DNA of 64,000 bases from Neptunomonas phycophila (lineage in GTDB: Bacteria; Pseudomonadota; Gammaproteobacteria; Pseudomonadales; Balneatricaceae): NCBI RefSeq assembly GCF_001922575.1, contig NZ_MRCI01000002.1, positions 62,001-126,000 of the forward strand. The letters are read 5' to 3'. The notes beneath the pieces were generated by a model. The model made no database searches, was not told where the DNA came from, and worked only from the letters and a program-made list of their open reading frames with translations. The translations under genes were made by a program, and so were the position numbers. Below, piece by piece: positions 18,278-27,072 of the stretch. Within the stretch, counting starts at the first letter, position 1, and the number at the start of each line of letters is the position of its first letter.

Positions 18278-20544
18278 AACCCTCTGTTTCTCATCATAGA
18301 TGTGACTCTTCTGCCGAGTATGAGTTACTCATTGATGGTGCAAATTGCGGTAGTTGCGTTAAAAAAATTGAAACGGCGCTACGCAATGTCCAAGGTGTTG
18401 ATCATGCAGAGATGAACTTTGCCCAGCGCACGGTCTTAGTGTCTGGCTCAAGTGGCGTTGAGCCGTTGATCAATGCCGTTGAGCAAGCCGGCTATCACGC
18501 CAAAGAAAGCGTGGCGGAAAATGATGAAGCGGCCATGACTGAAAAGGAAGCCTCCGACCAGGCTTACTACAAAAAGCTCATGCGAGATATGAGTATCAGT
18601 TTAGGCGTTGGTATTCCGTTAATGCTATATGGGCTGTTTATCGGTGATATGTCGGTATCATCACCTGCAGAACGCTTTGCTTGGTTAGTGGTGGGAATCG
18701 TTACATTGGCTGTTATGTACTTTTCTGGCAAGCATTTTTATACCGGGGCGTGGCAGTCATTTAAAAACCATTCGGCCAATATGGACACCCTGATAGCCTT
18801 AGGTACAGGAACCGCATGGCTTTATTCTATGGTGGTGATTATTGTGCCGGCACTGTTGCCTGACATGGCGCGTCATGTGTACTTTGAGGCTACCGCAATG
18901 ATCATTGGTCTGATTAATCTCGGTTTAGCGTTAGAGCTCAAGGCGCGAGGCCGCACGTCTGAAGCTATTAAGCGCTTAATCAATTTGCAAGCCAAAACCG
19001 CACGAGTGATTCGTGACGGTAATGAGGTTGATATCCCCATCGAGCAGGTGCGCATAAATGATCAAGTTAGAGTTCGCCCTGGAGAGCGTATAGCGGTTGA
19101 TGGAGAGGTGCTAGAGGGTCGCAGCTCTGTTGATGAGTCCATGTTAACCGGTGAGCCTATACCCGTTGAGAAAACGCAGGGTGATTTGGTGTCTGCAGGC
19201 ACTATTAATAAATCAGGCTCGTTAGTATTTGTGGCTAAACGCGTCGGTAAAGATACGGCCCTTGCGAACATAATCAACATGGTTAAAAAAGCGCAAAACT
19301 CTAAGCCGCCTATTGGTCGGTTAGCCGATGTGATAGCCGGCTATTTTGTACCTACCATTATGATCATCGCCGTGATTAGTGCACTCATCTGGTTGAATGT
19401 AGGCCCCGAGCCTACCGTCGCCTTTGCGATTGTTTCAGCAACTACAGTGCTGATTATTGCGTGTCCTTGTGCATTAGGGTTGGCGACACCAATGTCCGTC
19501 ATGGTGGGAGTGGGGAAAGCGGCAGAAGCGGGTGTGTTAATCCGCAACGGTGAGTCCTTGCAAACAGCATCGCAGATTACGGCCATGGTGTTGGATAAAA
19601 CGGGCACAATCACCTTAGGGCGTCCGCAGGTCACTGATATCGTGGCAATCTCAGGTTATAGCGAAGAAGATGTTATTCGCTTGGCGGCCAGTCTAGAGTC
19701 CAATTCAGAACATCCGTTAGCCGAAGCGATTGTAGCGTCAGCTAAAAGCCGCGACATAGCGTTATCGGATGTGTCTGACTTTAATGCCATTACAGGGCAG
19801 GGTGTCGAAGCTCGAGTGGGTGAACAGTCGTTATTGCTCGGTAATAAAAAGCTGATGAAGGAGCGCGGCATTGAATTATCTGAGCAGGTGATCGAGCAGG
19901 CACAAGTGTTTGCTCGTGAGGCCAAGTCCCCAATGTATTTTGCTGTCGACAACACCTTAGCAGGTATAGTCGCCGTGGCCGATCCAATTAAAGATGACTC
20001 AGTAGCTGCGATCAAACGCCTGCAAGGTAATGGTATCCGAGTGGTCATGTTAACGGGTGACAACCAAGCGACGGCAAAAGCGGTAGCCGATAAAGTAGGC
20101 ATTGACGAATTTTACGCTGAAGTTCAGCCTCAGGATAAAGTGGATAAGGTAAAAGTCCTCCAAGACGAAAACGAAATCGTAGGTATGACAGGAGATGGCA
20201 TCAATGATGCGCCTGCACTTGCCCAAGCTAATGTTGGCTTTGCTATCGGTACGGGGACTGATGTAGCGATAGAAAGTGCTGACATTACCCTTATGCGAGG
20301 GTCGTTGCATGGATTAGCGGATGCGGTAGCCGTTAGTAAAGCGACCATTCGTAATATCAAACAGAACTTGTTTGGAGCTTTTATTTATAACGTCGCCGGA
20401 GTGCCGATCGCGGCAGGCTTACTTTACCCTGTATTTGGTATTCTGCTCAGTCCTGTTGTGGCCGGCGCTGCGATGGCATTTTCATCATTGACCGTAGTAA
20501 CCAACGCTAACCGGTTGCGCTTTTTTAAGGTAAAAGAGCACTAG
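18274..20544 (+). CDS. copA: Cu+-exporting P1B-type ATPase
   Basis: Pumps Cu(I) out of the cytoplasm using ATP. The 756-residue chain has one N-terminal heavy-metal-associated domain with Cys25-x-x-Cys28 (in GANCGSC rather than GMTCxxC), eight membrane spans, the CPC ion-binding motif Cys397-Pro-Cys399, the phosphorylation site Asp441 (DKTGT), the HP motif SEHPLAEA and the hinge [10 protein letters not shown]. Spans 7 and 8 carry YN (FIYNVAG) and MxxSS (MAFSSL), the P1B-1 signature for monovalent copper (or silver). Translationally coupled to the MerR-family regulator by a 4-base overlap, and followed five bases later by an anchored cupredoxin. The symbol copA is shared by convention with the unrelated multicopper oxidase gene at 15811. 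Confidence 0.96.
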   Translation: MKPSVSHHRCDSSAEYELLIDGANCGSCVKKIETALRNVQGVDHAEMNFAQRTVLVSGSSGVEPLINAVEQAGYHAKESVAENDEAAMTEKEASDQAYYKKLMRDMSISLGVGIPLMLYGLFIGDMSVSSPAERFAWLVVGIVTLAVMYFSGKHFYTGAWQSFKNHSANMDTLIALGTGTAWLYSMVVIIVPALLPDMARHVYFEATAMIIGLINLGLALELKARGRTSEAIKRLINLQAKTARVIRDGNEVDIPIEQVRINDQVRVRPGERIAVDGEVLEGRSSVDESMLTGEPIPVEKTQGDLVSAGTINKSGSLVFVAKRVGKDTALANIINMVKKAQNSKPPIGRLADVIAGYFVPTIMIIAVISALIWLNVGPEPTVAFAIVSATTVLIIACPCALGLATPMSVMVGVGKAAEAGVLIRNGESLQTASQITAMVLDKTGTITLGRPQVTDIVAISGYSEEDVIRLAASLESNSEHPLAEAIVASAKSRDIALSDVSDFNAITGQGVEARVGEQSLLLGNKKLMKERGIELSEQVIEQAQVFAREAKSPMYFAVDNTLAGIVAVADPIKDDSVAAIKRLQGNGIRVVMLTGDNQATAKAVADKVGIDEFYAEVQPQDKVDKVKVLQDENEIVGMTGDGINDAPALAQANVGFAIGTGTDVAIESADITLMRGSLHGLADAVAVSKATIRNIKQNLFGAFIYNVAGVPIAAGLLYPVFGILLSPVVAGAAMAFSSLTVVTNANRLRFFKVKEH

Positions 20545-20549
20545 AGGTA

Positions 20550-20909
20550 ATGACTATGTGGATTATAAATCTTGTCGGTGTTGTTTTTGTTGGGCTCATT
20601 GTGTGGTGGTTTTGGCTCTACAAACCGAATGAAGTAAAAGCCAATAAAGATTTAATCATCACCGTAGAGAACGGCGTGTATTCTCCGTCATACATCACGG
20701 TACCCCCTAATCAAGCGGTGAGTTTGGTATTTAACCGAAAAGATCCGGCGCCTTGTGCGGAGCAGTTACTCATTCCGGAATTTAATATTAGTGAATCCTT
20801 GGTGTTGAACCAGCATACTCGTGTTCATTTACCGGCTATGCCTACTGGAGAATATGAATTTCATTGCCAAATGAAAATGTATAAGGGCACGCTACGTGTG
20901 AGTGAGTAG
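20550..20909 (+). CDS. Membrane-anchored cupredoxin-domain protein
   Basis: A 119-residue protein with one N-terminal membrane anchor (IINLVGVVFVGLIVWWF) followed by a cupredoxin-like domain (Cupredoxin_1/EfeO group). Candidate metal ligands are Cys in APCAEQL and the C-terminal FHCQMKMYKG, which supplies His, Cys and two Met. It starts five bases after the Cu+ ATPase stop, behind AGAGG, so it probably receives Cu(I) on the periplasmic face from the ATPase or shields it (inference). It is a recurrent but unnamed component of such operons. Confidence 0.85.
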   Translation: MTMWIINLVGVVFVGLIVWWFWLYKPNEVKANKDLIITVENGVYSPSYITVPPNQAVSLVFNRKDPAPCAEQLLIPEFNISESLVLNQHTRVHLPAMPTGEYEFHCQMKMYKGTLRVSE

Positions 20910-20952
20910 TCGTCCAATACTGGCTAATACGGTGCGTATTTATGGCTAATTT

Positions 20953-21636
20953 ATGAAATTACTAATTGTTGAAGACGAAGTAAAAACGGGCAACTTTTTA
21001 AAGCAGGGTTTGACCGAGTCGGGCTTTAATGTTGACTTGGCACGTACCGGTGGTGATGGGCTGCATTTGGCGCTGACGCAAGAAGGTGCTTACGATTTAA
21101 TTATACTGGATATCATGCTGCCGGGAGTTGATGGGTGGCGGTTGTTAGAAGCATTGCGTGTGAGTGGTCATGACATGCCGGTGTTGTTTTTAACGGCTCG
21201 CGACCAAGTTGAAGACAAAGTTAAAGGCATCGAGCTGGGTGCTGATGACTATCTAGTTAAGCCGTTTGCATTTGCTGAATTATTGGCGCGGGTACGCATG
21301 TTGTTACGGCGTAATCGCATAAGTGCAGAGTCGACATCGTTATCGATAGCCGACTTGGAATTAGATCTTATCCGCCGTCGTGTAACACGTGATGGCCAAC
21401 GTATTGATTTAACCGCGAAAGAGTTTGCCTTGATGGAACTGTTGATACGACGACAGGGCGAAGTATTGCCGCGTTCGTTGATTGCATCTCATGTGTGGGA
21501 TATGAATTTTGATAGCGACACCAATGTGATTGAGGTCGCTATTAGACGATTGCGCGCTAAGGTAGATGATCCGTTCGACGTGAAGCTTATCCACACCCTG
21601 CGTGGAATGGGGTATGTTTTAGAAGTGGCGGTATAG
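20953..21636 (+). CDS. copR: Copper-responsive OmpR-family response regulator
   Basis: A 227-residue response regulator: receiver domain with acidic pocket Glu7/Asp8, phosphoacceptor Asp53 (ILDIMLPG) and Lys103 (LVKPF), then a winged-helix DNA-binding domain (about 130-225; [35 protein letters not shown], shortened). It closely resembles CopR/CusR/PcoR. It sits 43 bases after the cupredoxin gene and one base before the sensor kinase. Two matching palindromes in this window (17693 and 23043) are its likely binding sites, in front of copA-copB and copC-copD. Confidence 0.93.
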   Translation: MKLLIVEDEVKTGNFLKQGLTESGFNVDLARTGGDGLHLALTQEGAYDLIILDIMLPGVDGWRLLEALRVSGHDMPVLFLTARDQVEDKVKGIELGADDYLVKPFAFAELLARVRMLLRRNRISAESTSLSIADLELDLIRRRVTRDGQRIDLTAKEFALMELLIRRQGEVLPRSLIASHVWDMNFDSDTNVIEVAIRRLRAKVDDPFDVKLIHTLRGMGYVLEVAV

Positions 21637-21637
21637 A

Positions 21638-23038
21638 GTGCAGCGTAAGTTATCACTTAGTTGGCGCTTGACGAGTTATTTTGCGCTGTTATCAGCTAGC
21701 GTGCTGTTAGTGCTGAACTGGGTTATTACGGCATCAGTTGAGCAGCATTTTGTTGCTCAGGATAGGGATATATTGTCGTCTAAAATAGCCCAAACTTTTG
21801 AGCGTGTCTCGGGCATCTCTGATGATCAGTCTTTGGCACGGCTCGCTAGCGACTTGTCGTTTATGTTTGCTAATCACACTGATATGTCAGCATTGGTGAT
21901 GACTAAAGAGGGAGCAGTGCTGTTTAAAACGGATACGGCTGTGATCCCGATTGAGCAGTTAACACGTGCATTAAACGACTCAGTCGTTGATTCGTTCATG
22001 TGGCATGATGACAAGCACTCATATCGTGGTTTTGTGCAAGATGTTACGCCAGCGTACAGTCACCTTGGCACACTCATTATATTAACGGCGCTGAATATTG
22101 ATCATCACACGCGCTTCATGTCACGTTTTAAACAACAGCTCTTGCTCTATTCCGCTTTAGCAACGCTTGTTAGTGGTTTACTAGGCTGGTTAGCGGCTAA
22201 GCGAGGGCTTAGGCCTCTGTTTCTTATGAGAGATCAGGCGCTTAATGTTACGGCGGCTCATTTGGAACAGCGCATGTCCGTTGATAGTGTGCCTGTTGAA
22301 ATAGCAGGGCTCGCACAGGCTCTCAATGACATGTTGTCTCGGTTGGAAGATAACGTTACTCGCTTATCGCAGTTCTCGTCTGATATTGCCCATGAGCTTC
22401 GAACGCCGTTGAGCAATTTAATGACACAAACCCATGTTGCACTGTCGCGCCCGCGAAATATTGATAGTTACCGGGACGTGCTCATTTCCAATGCGGAGGA
22501 GTATGAGCGTTTATCGCGCATGATTTCCGATATGCTGTTTCTTGCAAAAGCCGATCATGGATTGGTTTTACCAACGTATGAGCCTATTAACTTGAGAGCC
22601 GAGGTCGATAATATTGTTGAGTTTTATGAGCTGCTAGCCTCCGAAAAGCAGGTGAGTATCCACGTTACAGGTAATGGGTATATCCAAGGAGATCACCTGA
22701 TGGTTAGGCGTGCCATTAGTAATGTGTTATCCAATGCAATTCGCCATAGTTACGATAGCAGTGAGATACAGGTGGTGATTCAACCTAAGTTAGGTGTAAT
22801 CGACCTTTCTATCAGTAATGCGGGCGATACTATTCCTGAGAAAGATGTACCGCATCTGTTTGATCGTTTTTATCGAGCCGATAAAAATAGAACAAAAAAT
22901 GATATGAATGGCGTTGGGTTAGGGCTGGCTATAACTCAAGCGATTGTCGTTTCACATGCGGGTAGCATGAAGATAGAGTCGGCCAATAATCGTTCTACGT
23001 TTACCTTGTCATTTATAACGCCGCAAAGCGAACCTTAA
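21638..23038 (+). CDS. copS: Copper-sensing histidine kinase
   Basis: A 466-residue membrane histidine kinase of the CusS/CopS heavy-metal sensor group. Two membrane spans (about 12-30 and 170-190) flank a periplasmic sensor domain; then a HAMP linker, the phosphoacceptor His252 (IAHELRTPLSN), the N box (NVLSNAIRHS), and G boxes (DRFYRADK, GVGLGLAI). Start is GTG 21638, one base after the copR stop. The next gene, copC, has its own operator after a short gap. Periplasmic His/Met residues probably bind copper, but the exact sensor ligands are not obvious. Confidence 0.92.
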   Translation: MQRKLSLSWRLTSYFALLSASVLLVLNWVITASVEQHFVAQDRDILSSKIAQTFERVSGISDDQSLARLASDLSFMFANHTDMSALVMTKEGAVLFKTDTAVIPIEQLTRALNDSVVDSFMWHDDKHSYRGFVQDVTPAYSHLGTLIILTALNIDHHTRFMSRFKQQLLLYSALATLVSGLLGWLAAKRGLRPLFLMRDQALNVTAAHLEQRMSVDSVPVEIAGLAQALNDMLSRLEDNVTRLSQFSSDIAHELRTPLSNLMTQTHVALSRPRNIDSYRDVLISNAEEYERLSRMISDMLFLAKADHGLVLPTYEPINLRAEVDNIVEFYELLASEKQVSIHVTGNGYIQGDHLMVRRAISNVLSNAIRHSYDSSEIQVVIQPKLGVIDLSISNAGDTIPEKDVPHLFDRFYRADKNRTKNDMNGVGLGLAITQAIVVSHAGSMKIESANNRSTFTLSFITPQSEP

Positions 23039-23042
23039 CTAA

Positions 23043-23058
23043 ATAACAAGATTGTAAT
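23043..23058. promoter_or_regulatory. Cop-box-like operator upstream of copC
   Basis: ATAACA-N4-TGTAAT is a palindrome with the same half-site and spacing as the site at 17693, ending about 100 bases before the copC start. It predicts CopR control of copC-copD. Confidence 0.65.
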
Positions 23059-23160
23059 ATTCGAGTCACCGGCTCGTTAGGGCTAAAGTATAAAATGAAG
23101 GTGTGTTTATTTCTCCCTAAACACATTAACTTGCTCTCTTTCTTACAGTTGGATTTTACG

Positions 23161-23508
23161 ATGAAAATATTAAAAAGATTAATGGTTGTAGGCTTACTTA
23201 CTTCATCTGCATCCGTGTTAGCGCATAGCGATATGATGCATACGGTGCCAAAAGACGGTGCTATGTTGATGGAGCCCGTCGATCATATAGAGCTTAATTT
23301 TGGTGATCCTGTTCGGTTGGTAAAGTTTAGCGTCATTAATTCTAAAAACGAGCCTGTTGAGACAGACTTTGCCATTGGCAGTGAGCCTAAAGCAAACTTT
23401 AGTATTTCTTTACCGGCACTGGGGTCTGATCAGTATCAAGTGAAATGGATGATCGTGGGCGGCGATGGCCATAAAATGACGGGTAGCTTTGGTTTTATGC
23501 AGCACTAA
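23161..23508 (+). CDS. copC: Periplasmic copper-binding protein CopC
   Basis: A 115-residue periplasmic copper carrier. The signal peptide (MKILKRLMVVGLLTSSASVLA) should be cut to expose HSDMMH, giving the N-terminal His that helps bind Cu(II) in CopC. The Ig-like domain ends in the conserved VGGDGHKMTGSFGFM, with the second His ligand. ATG 23161 is chosen over ATG 23095, because the longer version would bury the signal peptide behind 22 unusual residues. Neither has a strong ribosome site. Followed 27 bases later by copD. Confidence 0.92.
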   Translation: MKILKRLMVVGLLTSSASVLAHSDMMHTVPKDGAMLMEPVDHIELNFGDPVRLVKFSVINSKNEPVETDFAIGSEPKANFSISLPALGSDQYQVKWMIVGGDGHKMTGSFGFMQH

Positions 23509-23535
23509 TTTTTACCGAGCTGCCGAGGGCTGTTT

Positions 23536-24414
23536 ATGGCTTTTATGGACTGGGAATGGGTCGTGTTAATGACCCGCTGGCTTGTTTATTTGTGTATTTC
23601 CGGGGCGGTAGGGGGGCTAGCCAGTTTTTGCTTGTTTAAAAGGTTTCCGTCTCTTTTCTCTTTGTTGTTGCGCTATACCATAGCCGCTTGTGTAATGGGG
23701 TTTGTAGTAACGGGGCTTCACTTTCTGGTAAGGGTAGGGGCTTTAGCTGAAACTGGGTTTAGTGGCATGTTTGACCCCTTAATGATGAGTGTGCAGTGGG
23801 GGTCGTCCGTGGGGGAGGCTACCCTTTACCGTTTGATAGGGTTTGGCGTGCTAATCCTTTCAATGGTTGCTAGTAGGAAAAGCGTATATTCAGGCGCTAG
23901 TTTTATGTTCTATGTAGCAAGCTTGGGTTGTGTTCTGATTGCCATCTCTTTTACAAAGACGGGCCATATAGCGCAAATGACGTTGCTATCAAGCGTGTTG
24001 TTAACCGCTCATATTTTGCTCACATTTTGGTGGATGGGGTCACTATATCCACTGTGGATAGCGGCGCGTCGTTTGGCGCCTCAAGAGTCTTCTCATGTGA
24101 TGCATGTCTTTGGGAAGGTTGCGGTTGTGGTTGTTGTTGGGCTAGTCGTTTGCGGGGGTGTTTTAAGTTATCAATTAACGGGTTGGGTTGGCTTGCTAGG
24201 CAGCGAGTATGGCTTCTGGCTATTACTAAAAATAGCGTTGGTTGGTTTAATTCTGGTATTAGCTGGTGTACACAAACTGTTTCTAGTCCCCGCGATTTTG
24301 ACTAATAATAACGCGCAACGCTTAGCTACTTCTTTGTTGTTCGAAAAGCTGCTTGGCATGTCGATATTGGCTGTTACAACGGTGTTAACAACCTTGGTGG
24401 GCCCCGCGCATTAA
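23536..24414 (+). CDS. copD: Copper-resistance membrane protein CopD
   Basis: A 292-residue inner-membrane protein of the CopD/PcoD family with about eight spans, thought to import copper delivered by CopC for loading cuproenzymes. Features include a charged N-terminal motif MDWEWVVLMTRWLVYL, RLIGFGVLI, a conserved His-containing span (LLTAHILLTFWWMGSLYPLW, divided) and GVHKLFLVP near the C-terminus. Co-oriented and close to copC. The usual copCD fusion is not seen here; the two are separate proteins. Confidence 0.88.
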   Translation: MAFMDWEWVVLMTRWLVYLCISGAVGGLASFCLFKRFPSLFSLLLRYTIAACVMGFVVTGLHFLVRVGALAETGFSGMFDPLMMSVQWGSSVGEATLYRLIGFGVLILSMVASRKSVYSGASFMFYVASLGCVLIAISFTKTGHIAQMTLLSSVLLTAHILLTFWWMGSLYPLWIAARRLAPQESSHVMHVFGKVAVVVVVGLVVCGGVLSYQLTGWVGLLGSEYGFWLLLKIALVGLILVLAGVHKLFLVPAILTNNNAQRLATSLLFEKLLGMSILAVTTVLTTLVGPAH

Positions 24415-24476
24415 GCTGGATTGTATCTGCAAGCGCAAGCGAGCGTTATGCGTAACTGCTCGCCTGTGCTTTGTTT

Positions 24477-25250
24477 TTACTTTTCGACAAATGCCCGCTC
24501 AATCACGTAATGACCTAAATCGCCATGGCGTGCCTCACTGAAGCCCATGTTGTTTAGAATTTTACAGGTATCTTTTAACATACTCGGGCTGCCACATAGC
24601 ATGAAGCGGTCGGTTTCGACATTGAGATTTGGTAAGCCTAAATCGTTAGTTAGCTTGCCGGTTATCATTAGGTCGGTTAGACGCCCATTATTACGGAATT
24701 GCTCGCGTGTGACGGTTGGATAGTAGAGCAGTTTTTCTCGTACCATGTCTCCTAAGTACTCATGATTAGGCAATTCGTTCAGGATTGTATCGGCGTAGGC
24801 TAGCTCGGACGTGTAGCGCACCCCATGGGTTAGTATGACCTTATCGTAAGCATCATAGATTTCAGGATCTTTAATAATGCTCATAAACGGCGCTAAGCCG
24901 GTACCTGTACTAATCAGGTATAGGTTTTTGCCAGGCAGTAGGTTGTCATTAATCAGCGTACCTGTTGGCTTGCGACTAATCAGTATTTGATCACCTGCTT
25001 GAATCTGCTGAAGCTTAGACGTCAGTGGGCCGTCAGGCACCTTGATGCTAAAAAATTCTAACTCTTCTTCGTGATTTGCACTGGCAATGCTGTAGGCGCG
25101 CATTAACGGGCGTCCCTCATGCTCTAAACCAATCATGGTGAAATGTCCGTTCTTAAAACGGAAACCTGCATCTCGGGTGGTTTTAAAGCTAAACAGGGTG
25201 TCATTCCAGTGGTGCACACTGAGCACTTGTTCTTGACCAATTGTAGACAT
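24477..25250 (-). CDS. fpr: Ferredoxin/flavodoxin-NADP+ reductase
   Basis: A 257-residue FAD enzyme moving electrons between NADPH and ferredoxin or flavodoxin, important in oxidative stress and Fe-S repair. FAD-binding RAYSIAS, NADP-binding GTGLAPFMSI, CGSPSMLKDT, and the C-terminus HYVIERAFVEK identify the Azotobacter/Pseudomonas FprA type, in which the terminal aromatic residue is followed by extra residues. It is divergent from a LysR-family gene, an arrangement known from Pseudomonas, where FinR activates fpr under superoxide and iron stress. Confidence 0.95.
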   Translation of the reverse strand: MSTIGQEQVLSVHHWNDTLFSFKTTRDAGFRFKNGHFTMIGLEHEGRPLMRAYSIASANHEEELEFFSIKVPDGPLTSKLQQIQAGDQILISRKPTGTLINDNLLPGKNLYLISTGTGLAPFMSIIKDPEIYDAYDKVILTHGVRYTSELAYADTILNELPNHEYLGDMVREKLLYYPTVTREQFRNNGRLTDLMITGKLTNDLGLPNLNVETDRFMLCGSPSMLKDTCKILNNMGFSEARHGDLGHYVIERAFVEK

Positions 25251-25412
25251 GGTATCTACCTCGCTGTAGCTAGTGCTTTATGTCAGTGATAGCGCTAGTC
25301 GTTATAAAAACTCAATCTGTTATAGGTTTTGTGCCTTTGTGATCCCAGTATAAAAGACTTAAATTATCGGTAAAGCGGGATTGTTTTATAAGCCTAATAG
25401 GAAAAATCGATA

Positions 25413-26306
25413 ATGAAGTATTCGCTTCGTCAGTTGGAAGTTTTTTTAGCGATAGCGCACCACGATAACATCACTAAAGCGGCTAATAGTTTATCCATGT
25501 CGCAATCGGCGGCGAGCAGTGCTTTGAAAGATTTGGAAGATCAATTTGATATACAGCTTTTTGATCGGGTAGGTAAGCGGTTGCAAATAAATGAGTTGGG
25601 CAGGCTGATGAGACCCCGGGCGGAAGCCTTGTTAGATCAAGCGCGTGGCTTAGAGAGCGAGTTAATGCAGCATCAAACGCCAGGGCAGCTCAAATTAGGA
25701 GCAACACTAACCATTGGCAATTACTTGGCAGTTGAGTTAATGGCTGCCTACATGGCGGAGCACCCCAGTCAACGTGTAACGCTGGAGGTGGCCAATACCT
25801 CAGCGATTATAGAAAAATTGACTAACTACGAGCTGGATATAGGACTGATAGAAGGTGAAGCTAATAATTCTAACTTAGAGTTTATCCCTTGGCTTGAAGA
25901 TGAGCTGGTGGTTTTTTGTTCGCCTTCTCATCCTTTGGCGATGAAATCAGTGATATCCGATCAAGATTTACAAGAAGCTAGCTGGATTCTTCGGGAGCAG
26001 GGATCAGGTACACGGCAGGCATTTGATTGGGCTATGCGAGGATTCCTACCGCGCTTTACTATTTTGCTGGAGCTTCAACACACGGAAGCGATTAAACGAT
26101 CTGTAAAAGCGGGTTTGGGTATATCGTGTTTATCACGTATTGCTTTAGAAGAATCTTTCGCTAACGGGAGCTTGGTTGAGCTGAATGTGGCGCATAGAAA
26201 CCTACACCGTCAGTTTTATTTAGTGATACATAAACAAAAGTACCGCAGTGCAGGTATAGAGCGATGGTTAGCTATGTGTACAAATCCTGATCAATTTCAG
26301 CTGTAA
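25413..26306 (+). CDS. finR: LysR-family regulator, FinR-like
   Basis: A 297-residue LysR-type regulator: N-terminal winged helix (residues 1-65; [20 protein letters not shown], then [13 protein letters not shown]) and a two-lobe periplasmic-binding-like effector domain (about 90-295). It is divergent from fpr with a 162-base shared intergenic region, as FinR is in Pseudomonas putida and P. aeruginosa, and the sequence resembles FinR. The predicted role is activation of fpr under oxidative stress (inference from synteny). AGGA lies upstream of ATG 25413. Symbol assigned by context, so moderate confidence. Confidence 0.8.
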   Translation: MKYSLRQLEVFLAIAHHDNITKAANSLSMSQSAASSALKDLEDQFDIQLFDRVGKRLQINELGRLMRPRAEALLDQARGLESELMQHQTPGQLKLGATLTIGNYLAVELMAAYMAEHPSQRVTLEVANTSAIIEKLTNYELDIGLIEGEANNSNLEFIPWLEDELVVFCSPSHPLAMKSVISDQDLQEASWILREQGSGTRQAFDWAMRGFLPRFTILLELQHTEAIKRSVKAGLGISCLSRIALEESFANGSLVELNVAHRNLHRQFYLVIHKQKYRSAGIERWLAMCTNPDQFQL

Positions 26307-26381
26307 ATTGTCTTTTTTAGCTAGGCTAATGAATAAAAACGCTTTTTTTAGGTTTTTTTGTAACTTTTTTAAAGAAGTGTA

Positions 26382-26409
26382 TTGACACTTTCTCTGAACT
26401 CTATAGAAT
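26382..26409 (+). promoter_or_regulatory. Sigma-70 promoter of tRNA cluster with GC-rich discriminator
   Basis: TTGACA (26382-26387), 16-base spacer, TAGAAT (26404-26409), followed by CTGCGCCC, the GC-rich discriminator expected for stringently controlled stable-RNA promoters. It lies 16 bases before the first tRNA. Confidence 0.85.
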
Positions 26410-26424
26410 CTGCGCCCATCCTTC

Positions 26425-26512
26425 GGAGGGGTGGCTGAGTGGCCGAAAGCACCGGTCTTGAAAACCGGCGAGTCGAGAGGCTCCCAGGGTTCGAATCCCT
26501 GCCCCTCCGCCA
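26425..26512 (+). tRNA. tRNA-Ser (UGA)
   Basis: Acceptor arms GGAGGGG/CCCCTCC, encoded CCA, long variable arm, T-loop GGTTCGAATCC, anticodon TGA at 26459-26461 within CTTGAAA. First gene of the Ser-Asn-Lys-Lys cluster. Confidence 0.97.
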
Positions 26513-26529
26513 TTAAAGGATACTGAAGT

Positions 26530-26605
26530 TCCTCGATAGCTCAGTTGGTAGAGCAGTAGACTGTTAATCTATTGGTCGCTGGTTCGAGTCCAGCTCGAGG
26601 AGCCA
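26530..26605 (+). tRNA. tRNA-Asn (GUU)
   Basis: Acceptor TCCTCGA/TCGAGGA, discriminator G, CCA encoded, D-loop AGCTCAGTTGGTAGAG, anticodon GTT in CTGTTAA, T-loop GGTTCGAGTCC. Confidence 0.97.
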
Positions 26606-26624
26606 CTTCAGGGTTTCAAAAAGT

Positions 26625-26699
26625 GGGGCGTTAGCTCAGTGGTAGAGCAGTTGGCTTTTAACCAATTGGTCATAGGTTCAAATCCTATACGCCCCACCA
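26625..26699 (+). tRNA. tRNA-Lys (UUU), copy 1
   Basis: Acceptor GGGGCGT/ACGCCCC, CCA encoded, anticodon TTT in CTTTTAA, T-loop GGTTCAAATCC. Identical to the copy at 26729. Confidence 0.97.
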
Positions 26700-26728
26700 C
26701 TTTTGATTCAGCAGTAAACCTATAGGAT

Positions 26729-26803
26729 GGGGCGTTAGCTCAGTGGTAGAGCAGTTGGCTTTTAACCAATTGGTCATAGGTTCAAATCCTATACGCCCCA
26801 CCA
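26729..26803 (+). tRNA. tRNA-Lys (UUU), copy 2
   Basis: Sequence identical over all 75 bases to the copy at 26625, 29 bases downstream of it; a recent tandem duplication or gene-converted pair. Confidence 0.97.
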
Positions 26804-26844
26804 TCCTTTCTTATTCTTCCTGTTTCTTCTATAGCAATACATCC

Positions 26845-26927
26845 TTTCTATTTTCTATTTTCTATTTTCTATTTTCTATTTTCTATTTTCTATTTTCTAT
26901 TTTCTATTTTCTATTTTCTATTTTCTA
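26845..26927 (+). repeat. Heptanucleotide tandem repeat (TTTCTAT) about 12 copies
   Basis: About 11.9 uninterrupted copies of TTTCTAT start 42 bases after the last tRNA-Lys and end before CATTTCGG. All copies are identical, so the array is young or actively slipping. The pyrimidine-rich strand is the tRNA coding strand. No gene is read through it with any support. The rest of the interval to cynS (26928-27060) has no recognisable element. Confidence 0.95.
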
Positions 26928-27072
26928 CATTTCGGCTTTTTTCCGAGTTCGTTTCTGTTCTGGTATTTCGGTATCTAATTTGCAGTGCTTATTGTTGCGG
27001 TCATAGGCGGCTTTATCGCAGCTAATCATCTACGGCCTAATTAGCAATCATCTAGAACCTACCGGAGGTAAC

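Noticed and set aside
19656-20102. 148-residue leftward frame inside the Cu+ ATPase gene
   Set aside because: It is antisense to a strongly conserved coding region, with no domain, start site or context.
26845-26927. Possible CRISPR-like repeat array
   Set aside because: The units are contiguous heptamers without spacers, so it is a simple tandem repeat.
26743-27006. 87-residue reading frame with FSIFYFL repeats
   Set aside because: It begins inside tRNA-Lys and its repeated protein simply reflects the heptamer tandem DNA repeat; no ribosome site or plausible N-terminus.
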